DNA of 20,880 bases from JADHOX01 sp038120515 (GTDB lineage: Bacteria > Pseudomonadota > Alphaproteobacteria > Rickettsiales > JABIRX01). The notes under the pieces are model-generated. The model had not been told where the DNA came from. It searched no databases and saw only the letters and a list, made by a program, of their open reading frames with translations. Location of the stretch: positions 1 to 20,880 of the forward strand of contig JAYOLW010000024.1 of NCBI GenBank assembly GCA_038120515.1, read 5' to 3'. A program made the translations under genes and the position numbers. Below, piece after piece: positions 15,237 through 20,880 of this stretch (position 1 is its first letter; each line of letters begins with the position of its first letter).

Positions 15237-18200
15237 CTAACGTTGATATATCAAACATTTATTGTCTTCAATCCCTATCGAATTACAGAAATTTACTGAT
15301 TCATCAATATCTTTAAATTCGCCCGCAGTTAAAAAGTACCAAATGTTATCTTCTATTTCTATATCATATATATCAATCGTGGTTTTTTTCGTAAGTCCTG
15401 CTCGTCTAAGATCCATTTTATACTCTGAAGCTCCATGATTTGTGATATAAGTTGTTTTACATTGTAAAACATCAGAATATTTAGAACAAAAATTTTCGAC
15501 AGACTTATCAAACATATTGCCTGAGGATATAACTAGTTCATAACTAACACCACCTAAATACGCTATATATTCCTGAATTAGCTGATCTTTATTTAAACTT
15601 TTCTGATTAATATCTCTTATTTCAACTTCAGTTTGTTCATTAACTTTACGAATATTGGCTTCTTTTCCTTCTAAAACGCCTTCTAGAGCCATTTTAGTTT
15701 TATAATTATAGGCATCTTCTTTTGTTGCAAAATTACCAACAATCTTTGTCTCTTTTTCTATCTGACATTTTAGCTTCTTAAGACTTAATTTATCACAATA
15801 TTCAATAGCTTCACTCGCATCAGAATCAAAATCAGTTTTTAATTTATAAATGAATTTTCTCGATTTATCTTGCATTCTGACCTTCATATCTAAAACTGTG
15901 AAAATTTGAGGATAAGTTCTATTAAAATCAATCATAAAGCTTACTATATCACCTTTTCGCTGTGATTCAGCTATTTCAACTTCATATTTACCTAAATTAT
16001 CATTATTACTTCCGTAAACTAATACAGAATCTGGAAGGCTAACAGCCTTTATTGATTTAGTTAATGAAGGATCAATTTTTTTGGCATCAGTATTAAGATT
16101 TGCATATGGATGGAAAATGACGGCTTTATCCTTTAACTCTTTAGTCGGATTAAACATAATCTCTGATTCAATAGGTCTCGCTAATGGATTAATCTTAAAT
16201 ATTGCAACATTAACAGGTTTTTCGATAACTAATGGTTTTTCTTCAGTAATAATTACTTCAGATTCTATCTCAACTTCAGGTTCTATAGGTTTATTTTTAC
16301 CTAAAATCAAATCTTCTACTGCTTGAGAAGTCAGGCCTAGTATATTAATTTCTAAATATTCAACATAGAGATTATCTTTTGTAATTGTTACCGCAAAATC
16401 AATATCATCTGTCATTTCAAATCTACTCAATGATGTATCAGTCATTTTAATGACATATTCACCAATTGGCACATCTTGGAAATAAAAATAACCATCTGAT
16501 TCAGTTATATAATCCGCTATTTGCTCACCAGATGAATTGTAAAGTTCTAATTTTGCACCATTTATAGATTTATCTTTTAATAATAAATTTCCATCTATTA
16601 AGCCATAATAAACAAATTTATAATCTATATAATTAACTTTGCTTGTTACAATTGAAACACGAATAGTTTCCTGTTTTGGAGTAATATCAACATTATCTAG
16701 ATATTTATAATTTACCATTACAGGATATATGCTATAATTAGTTAAGGATTTATAAAAAGTCACTCCGCCAGCTGCATTTTCTTTTGCTAAATTACCAAGT
16801 CCTGTATATTGAATATTTTTAAGTATCTGATCGCCTTGATCAAATACATCATTGTAATTTTCATCAATGTAACTTCTTATTCCTAAGATTCCTCTTTCAC
16901 TATCCGCGCTACCTATAAATGAATAACGAATTTTTGAATATGGATTATACACAAATGTTGTTATGCCATTAAAATTTACTGTCGCACCAATTACTGACTC
17001 TGCATTTTCCTGATAATGATCAAAGTAAAAACCAATTCTCATTGATTGATATATTTTATATAATAACTCATTGTTAATTTCATATCCTTCATTAGAAGAA
17101 TCTCTATTATATGTTAAATCAAAATCATAAGTAGTTTTCTTATTTATATTCAGATGATATTGGAAGTCAATTTTGTCTATATTGATATCTGGCTTTAAAT
17201 CTGTCGTGACTGAGCTGCCAAACCATTGCTTTGTCATAATACATCTAAAAGCAATCTCAGCCGATGAATCATCATCATCATAACTAAAATTATGATATGT
17301 TCTTAAACAATTTTTATAATTATAAGATGATCTTATATTTATATCAGGATTAAAACTCCCAAATAAATCCGATATTGACAATGAGTTGTTATATGAAAAC
17401 CTTTCATAATCCTTAGAGAATTTTCCAGATATAGTATTAATTAAATCACCATCACTTTCTGAGAGTTGATATTGCATATTAGCATCAAAGTCTTTACTTT
17501 CATCATTATAATAAGAGTTTATAGATATATATTTTTCGTCATCATATGCATCATTAGCAATACTATAATAATTAATAAATGCATTGTGCTGATTAACAAT
17601 CGTAAGCGTTAATTCATCAGCTTCTTCTTGCTTTAGTTGCTGCAAATAAATACTATTATTTGAGTTTATTTTTTTTCCAAATTTAACAAAATAATCATCT
17701 CCATCATTATTAGAAATTATTTGTGTTTGCTCACCTAGTAAATAATCATTACTTTTAATAAATTGCAGATCATAAAAAAGCTTACTATCTTTTAATATAT
17801 CTGTTGTCAGATTATAATTCTTAACTTCACGCTCAATTTGTCCATAAGGACCATATTTAATTATCTCGACAAGATTATTTTTTCTGTTTAACTGAACATT
17901 TTCGAATGTATATCTACCGTCAGTGCCAATAATTTGTGAGTCAATAAATTTTTCATTAACAAAAAGTTCAACTCGCCAATCTTCAAAACTCTGCCCCGTT
18001 ATTATTGTATCATCAAAATTATATGAGTTGTTATAACCACTATTTGTAGCAATAATTCCAATACCCTCGCCAGCATAAGAATTTACATCACCAAATTCAA
18101 TTCTACTTGCTTTTAACTTACCTAATAAATTATTATTGTTACTTAACTTGGAAAAATTGATTAATTTTGCATCTATATTATCTTCAACATCATAATTAAG

Positions 18201-18962
18201 ATAAAGATTTGAATCCATATACAAAAGATGATTACGTGCATATAACGCAACATCGCCAGTCAGGCTGTTACCAAATTTATCATTTGAATCAGATCCATTA
18301 TAATCACTTAAACCATCTTCATAACTAAATTTTGCATTAAATTCAATAATAGGCATAGAAATTAATTCATATTCTTTAGTAATATCAGCTGGTAATTGTA
18401 TTAACTCGGATTGATTGGATGATTTTTGTTTTAAATTTTGATATTTTCTCTGTAATAATGCCTTTTGTTCTGCAGGAGTTATTTGTGTGGATATTAATTC
18501 TAGCACCAACTCATTTGCTTTATAAATATATTTCATATCCATAACCCTGGCAAATGCTTCGACAGTTATGTAAATTTCATTTTGGAAATAAACAACCTCA
18601 TCATCATTAAAATTAAATTCTTGCTTGCCAATTTGTAACTTACTTGTTTCACCATTAAATATAAACAAATTATCTTTGTCATAGATCCAACCATTTGCTA
18701 ATGGTGCAAATAAATCATATGTAATATCAAAACCTAAACTATTGGTAAGACCAGATAGTGAATAATAATGATTATATATTGTATCATATGAATTAATATA
18801 ATCATCTAAGATGATATTATTAATTTCTATCTGTATTATTGCATATGTATAATCATTAAACTCATCTAATATTTGTGTGTTTGCTTTTGCTATAATTGGC
18901 TGAAATAATATCAATAGTGATATTAAGCCTTTAATATAATGTCCTAATATCTTTTGTAACAT
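15237..18962 (-). CDS. Usher-like outer-membrane protein with C-terminal SPOR-like repeats
   Basis: An usher is the outer-membrane pore that receives chaperone-subunit complexes and assembles the fimbria. The 1241-residue product has a signal peptide (about 1-28, ending AKA) and a periplasmic N-terminal domain (about 36-160). A long Asn/Asp/Tyr-rich β-strand region (about 200-690) follows. Within it the plug-like segment EDWRVELFVNEKFIDSQ (327-343), TDGRYTFENVQL (347-358) and YGPYGQIER (370-378) closely follows the usher pattern. Next come Ig-like modules: IRSYIDENYNDVFDQGDQI (695-713) and GLIDGNLLLKDKSINGAKLELY (787-808) with SDGYFYFQDVPIGEY. A Pro/Glu-rich linker spans about 888-930. The last 200 residues hold about four SPOR-like units, three with paired Cys (C1056/C1066, C1159/C1168, C1226/C1236). 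The start overlaps the chaperone by 32 nt. Classical ushers are about 800-900 residues and lack this tail. Confidence 0.8.
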   Translation of the reverse strand: MLQKILGHYIKGLISLLILFQPIIAKANTQILDEFNDYTYAIIQIEINNIILDDYINSYDTIYNHYYSLSGLTNSLGFDITYDLFAPLANGWIYDKDNLFIFNGETSKLQIGKQEFNFNDDEVVYFQNEIYITVEAFARVMDMKYIYKANELVLELISTQITPAEQKALLQRKYQNLKQKSSNQSELIQLPADITKEYELISMPIIEFNAKFSYEDGLSDYNGSDSNDKFGNSLTGDVALYARNHLLYMDSNLYLNYDVEDNIDAKLINFSKLSNNNNLLGKLKASRIEFGDVNSYAGEGIGIIATNSGYNNSYNFDDTIITGQSFEDWRVELFVNEKFIDSQIIGTDGRYTFENVQLNRKNNLVEIIKYGPYGQIEREVKNYNLTTDILKDSKLFYDLQFIKSNDYLLGEQTQIISNNDGDDYFVKFGKKINSNNSIYLQQLKQEEADELTLTIVNQHNAFINYYSIANDAYDDEKYISINSYYNDESKDFDANMQYQLSESDGDLINTISGKFSKDYERFSYNNSLSISDLFGSFNPDINIRSSYNYKNCLRTYHNFSYDDDDSSAEIAFRCIMTKQWFGSSVTTDLKPDINIDKIDFQYHLNINKKTTYDFDLTYNRDSSNEGYEINNELLYKIYQSMRIGFYFDHYQENAESVIGATVNFNGITTFVYNPYSKIRYSFIGSADSERGILGIRSYIDENYNDVFDQGDQILKNIQYTGLGNLAKENAAGGVTFYKSLTNYSIYPVMVNYKYLDNVDITPKQETIRVSIVTSKVNYIDYKFVYYGLIDGNLLLKDKSINGAKLELYNSSGEQIADYITESDGYFYFQDVPIGEYVIKMTDTSLSRFEMTDDIDFAVTITKDNLYVEYLEINILGLTSQAVEDLILGKNKPIEPEVEIESEVIITEEKPLVIEKPVNVAIFKINPLARPIESEIMFNPTKELKDKAVIFHPYANLNTDAKKIDPSLTKSIKAVSLPDSVLVYGSNNDNLGKYEVEIAESQRKGDIVSFMIDFNRTYPQIFTVLDMKVRMQDKSRKFIYKLKTDFDSDASEAIEYCDKLSLKKLKCQIEKETKIVGNFATKEDAYNYKTKMALEGVLEGKEANIRKVNEQTEVEIRDINQKSLNKDQLIQEYIAYLGGVSYELVISSGNMFDKSVENFCSKYSDVLQCKTTYITNHGASEYKMDLRRAGLTKKTTIDIYDIEIEDNIWYFLTAGEFKDIDESVNFCNSIGIEDNKCLIYQR

Positions 18963-19797
18963 CTTCTAATGTCTCTAATGTTCCAAGCTGCTGAATTACG
19001 ACTCTAATATTTGTGGCTCCTTCATTAATAAAAACTGAATAAGATTTTACATGATAATTAACAAAATTACTAATTTCCTCTGTTCGATTAAAGATTGGGT
19101 CATCTGGATCTAAATCCGTGTAGATTTTAACTACATATTGACCAATGGAATTTCCAGATGTTTTAAATGATAACTTTATATCAGAATTAGCCGACCTTGA
19201 TACTTTCTCTAATGGCTTTTGTTTTATATCTAATATTTTAAATTCTTCTAATATTGTGTTCACCTCACCATGAATAATAATTAATGGTATATGAATTGAA
19301 GTTACAAAACCCATACCTACAGCTATATTTTCCTCTGTTTCAGGTTTTAAACTTTCAAGTTCTTCATGTCTTACATCTAAATATTCAACAGCAACATTAG
19401 CCCTATAAACACCATCTTGTAAATCAATTGGCTTTTTAAGGATAAGTCTAACTGCTTGTTTTTCACCAGGCTTTAATGTAACTCGCTTGGGCGTAATTCT
19501 TATTGCATCTTTCAATTTAAAATTATAAGGAAACTGATCAAGATCTATTTCATTAACATCAAACATTTTAAAAATGGTTATATCTTCAGGATTTTTTTGC
19601 TCGGAATATATGGGTTGTAAGAAATTAAGAGCAACAGTTGATGTTACATCCCCTCTATTTACCAAAGTTAATTTAGCTGAACGCATCCTACCAGAAAACA
19701 CTAACTCTTGTTCAGCAAATTGGGTATTAGGAGCTGAAAAGGATAATTCAGCGAGACATATAAAAAAAACTAGAAAGTACCAATATAAATTTCTCAT
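18931..19797 (-). CDS. Periplasmic fimbrial chaperone (PapD-like)
   Basis: This 288-residue exported protein has a signal peptide (about 1-21, LAELSFSA) and two Ig-like domains. The first domain (about 25-172) shows the chaperone pattern: SAKLTLVNRGD (40-50), then ITPKRVTLKPGEKQAVRLIL (101-120). In the latter, the P-x-x-x-x-L-x-P-G-E-x-Q-x-x-R block is the hallmark of PapD-type chaperones. DGVYRANVAVEY (128-139) follows. The second domain (about 175-275) is less conserved. The PapD superfamily stabilises pilin subunits by donating a β-strand until the usher takes them. The gene sits between the two pilin-like subunit genes and the usher. It is 24 nt after the second subunit and overlaps the usher start by 32 nt, so co-translation is likely. 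Confidence 0.85.
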   Translation of the reverse strand: MRNLYWYFLVFFICLAELSFSAPNTQFAEQELVFSGRMRSAKLTLVNRGDVTSTVALNFLQPIYSEQKNPEDITIFKMFDVNEIDLDQFPYNFKLKDAIRITPKRVTLKPGEKQAVRLILKKPIDLQDGVYRANVAVEYLDVRHEELESLKPETEENIAVGMGFVTSIHIPLIIIHGEVNTILEEFKILDIKQKPLEKVSRSANSDIKLSFKTSGNSIGQYVVKIYTDLDPDDPIFNRTEEISNFVNYHVKSYSVFINEGATNIRVVIQQLGTLETLEDVTKDIRTLY

Positions 19798-19821
19798 AAT
19801 TAAAAATTTTAATTTTTTATG

Positions 19822-20229
19822 TTAATTATATCTAATAGCAAGTTTAAAATTTGCATTAAATGTTTCGTCATTGGCAACATCAGCAGGAATTACGCCTGTG
19901 ATCTTTAGCTCATTACTACCATTAAGACAATTCGCAGGGAATGTAACCAATAGGTCAAACGAATTTAGACCACCAGTAAATGTTTCAACCACACCACTTG
20001 TTGCATCTTTAAACGTGACAGGGTTACCAGATTTAATACCACAAACAAAATTTGAGTTTGCGGGGTCTTGCTCAATTTCTATAGCTTTTGTAACATTAAT
20101 TCCATCACCACCAATTATATCATCAATTGTTATTGCAACAGAATTAGTTATAATTCTTGTATCCGCATATATGTTTTTAGAAAATAATAGTATCAATATC
20201 AGCAGAATATTTTTATAGTAATACCTCAT
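19822..20229 (-). CDS. Small exported pilin-like subunit
   Basis: The 135-residue protein has a signal peptide (about 1-22, ending IYA) and a mature part of about 113 residues built of alternating hydrophobic β-strands. Two cysteines (C63, C101) could form the disulfide found in many chaperone-usher subunits. The C-terminus NANFKLAIRYN has the alternating pattern with a near-terminal Tyr that usher-pathway chaperones recognise. It begins 3 nt after the stop of the preceding subunit gene and is followed by the chaperone gene. Family membership is inferred from context and fold pattern, not from a recognised domain. It could be a minor subunit or a tip adhesin, although it is small for an adhesin. 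Confidence 0.72.
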   Translation of the reverse strand: MRYYYKNILLILILLFSKNIYADTRIITNSVAITIDDIIGGDGINVTKAIEIEQDPANSNFVCGIKSGNPVTFKDATSGVVETFTGGLNSFDLLVTFPANCLNGSNELKITGVIPADVANDETFNANFKLAIRYN

Positions 20230-20232
20230 ATG

Positions 20233-20685
20233 CTATATATAATTTGTAATTTCAGATGGTTCGTAAGCAATCGATAATGTTATTGTTTTTGAATCTGTAG
20301 ATGCTGGGTTAACATTTGATGGAAAATTTGTACTTGTAATTGTTAATGTTTGAACTGTTCCAGATGATGATGGTGAGCAACCATTTAATTCTAATGTCAA
20401 CGAAACCTTGGCATCAAACATTTCAATCACATCTTCAAGGCCAGAATTATTGATATTACATAAAAACTCTCTATTCGATGATCCATATAGCGTAACATTT
20501 ATTGAACCATTAAGATTTGCACCTGGTGCAACACTAGTAAATGTAACTGTTGAATGTTCAAATTCAACCCTTGGTGAAGTTAATGTTGATATATCAACAT
20601 TAACTTCAATATCGTGCTCATATGTAGCAAAACTATTTTGAAGAAAAAGAAGAGATAGTAATATAATTTTTATAAGAAAGGCCAA
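20233..20685 (-). CDS. Exported pilin-like subunit, apparent start in wrong frame by one base
   Basis: From TTG at 20685 the product is 150 residues: a hydrophobic signal segment ending in QNSFA, then a β-rich mature part starting TYEHDIEVNVDIS. It has two Cys (C76, C103) and a C-terminus KTITLSIAYEPSE that matches the pilin-like alternating pattern plus Tyr. A better start lies upstream. ATG at 20710 is followed by seven A (20701-20707), and removing one A would give MKKYIFTILAFLIKIILL, a convincing signal peptide, in this frame. As written, that ATG opens a 25-codon frame that stops early. Either the TTG is used, or slippage on the A tract restores the frame, or the sequence carries a one-base error. 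It is the first complete gene after the terminator at 20757-20786. Confidence 0.7.
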   Translation of the reverse strand: MAFLIKIILLSLLFLQNSFATYEHDIEVNVDISTLTSPRVEFEHSTVTFTSVAPGANLNGSINVTLYGSSNREFLCNINNSGLEDVIEMFDAKVSLTLELNGCSPSSSGTVQTLTITSTNFPSNVNPASTDSKTITLSIAYEPSEITNYI

Positions 20686-20756
20686 GATTGTAAATATATA
20701 TTTTTTTCATTTATTTACTTTTTTGTTTTTTTATCAAGTTTTTTTTAATATAAATT

Positions 20757-20786
20757 AAAAAGGCGACCCAATAATTTGGGTCGCCC
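20757..20786 (-). terminator. Intrinsic terminator between pilin-like genes
   Basis: A perfect 9-bp GC-rich stem, GGCGACCCA (20762-20770) with TGGGTCGCC (20777-20785), encloses a 6-nt loop. On the minus strand it is followed by five T (complement of 20757-20761). It lies just after the stop of the partial pilin-like gene and before the next subunit gene. It would end most transcripts there and let only read-through reach the minor subunits, chaperone and usher, unless these have their own promoter in 20711-20756. Confidence 0.9.
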
Positions 20787-20797
20787 TTAAGATTATA

Positions 20798-20822
20798 ATT
20801 CATAATTTGTTAAATTATGAAT
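20798..20822. repeat. AT-rich perfect inverted repeat over a stop codon
   Basis: ATTCATAATTT (20798-20808) and AAATTATGAAT (20812-20822) form an 11-bp perfect stem with a 3-nt loop. It spans the TAA stop of the partial pilin-like gene, immediately upstream of the GC-rich terminator. It may stabilise the 3' end of the major mRNA or act with the terminator. Confidence 0.7.
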
Positions 20823-20880
20823 TTACTGCGTCAATATCAGAAACTCCACCATAAGTAACTTCTAATACAATATCTTGAGA
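20815..20880 (-). CDS. Pilin-like subunit, C-terminal end only (cut by window edge)
   Basis: Only the last 21 codons are in the window. They read SQDIVLEVTY then GGVSDIDAVNS and the TAA stop at 20815-20817. The segment IVLEVTY resembles ITLSIAY of the next subunit and FKLAIRY of the one after, so a homologous pilin-like C-terminal strand is likely. A strong terminator follows directly. Being first and terminator-limited fits a highly expressed major subunit, but that is inference from 66 bases. Confidence 0.55.
   Translation of the reverse strand, partial: SQDIVLEVTYGGVSDIDAVNS

Noticed and set aside
16081..16326. Plus-strand frame opposite the usher linker
   Set aside because: It is the reverse of the Pro/Glu-rich linker, whose biased codons leave an open antisense frame.
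19871..20218. Plus-strand open frame opposite the 135-residue subunit gene
   Set aside because: The minus-strand product has a signal peptide, paired Cys and operon context; the plus-strand one has none of these.
1..20880. CRISPR array, insertion sequence, tRNA or rRNA genes
   Set aside because: I saw no regularly spaced repeats, no transposase motifs or terminal inverted repeats, and no cloverleaf other than the tmRNA acceptor domain.

Overview
The window is AT-rich and looks like the chromosome of an alphaproteobacterium of the Rickettsiales/Holosporales type, probably host-associated. Three things support this. The tmRNA gene is circularly permuted (acceptor half before coding half), a form typical of alphaproteobacteria. 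The order lepB-rnc-era is the one known from Rickettsia. Most start codons lack a clear Shine-Dalgarno sequence. The assignment is inference, because no 16S or other phylogenetic marker was compared.

Layout. (1) 1-1801, plus strand: two unfamiliar genes, both with a nuclear-localisation-like basic cluster near the N-terminus. The first carries an HxE...CxxC zinc-deaminase signature and looks like a secreted effector or toxin. (2) 1903-6406, minus strand: a tight housekeeping operon phoU-gpmI-lepB-rnc-era, with overlaps or gaps of 11 nt or less. (3) 6512-7072, minus strand: an exported DM13-domain protein. (4) 7187-7514, plus strand: permuted two-piece tmRNA with an unusually long 23-residue tag. 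(5) 7520-8104, minus strand: a lipoprotein with two BON domains. It is followed on the plus strand by tadA, an exported intradiol-dioxygenase-fold protein that appears to have lost all four iron ligands, and a type IV pilin-like protein (to 10275).

(6) 10279-13277, minus strand: a four-gene run of small lipoprotein, membrane-anchored arylsulfotransferase-like propeller, small two-helix membrane protein and cytosolic-type sulfotransferase. Together they suggest a sulfation or sulfate-transfer module acting at the envelope. (7) 13347-15194, plus strand: a membrane-anchored DUF255/YyaL-like thioredoxin-fold protein with a degenerate active site.

(8) 15237-20880, minus strand: a chaperone-usher-type fimbrial operon. 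In transcription order it holds the C-terminus of a pilin-like gene (cut by the window edge), a strong intrinsic terminator, two small exported pilin-like subunits, a PapD-like periplasmic chaperone and a 1241-residue usher-like outer-membrane protein. The usher is unusual: a CFA/CS1-like usher core is followed by Ig-like modules and about four SPOR-like repeats, three of them with a conserved cysteine pair. The first complete subunit gene seems to begin at an ATG followed by an A7 tract that puts its signal peptide out of frame by one base. That could reflect slippage, phase variation or a base-calling error. This locus is the best candidate here for an under-described system.
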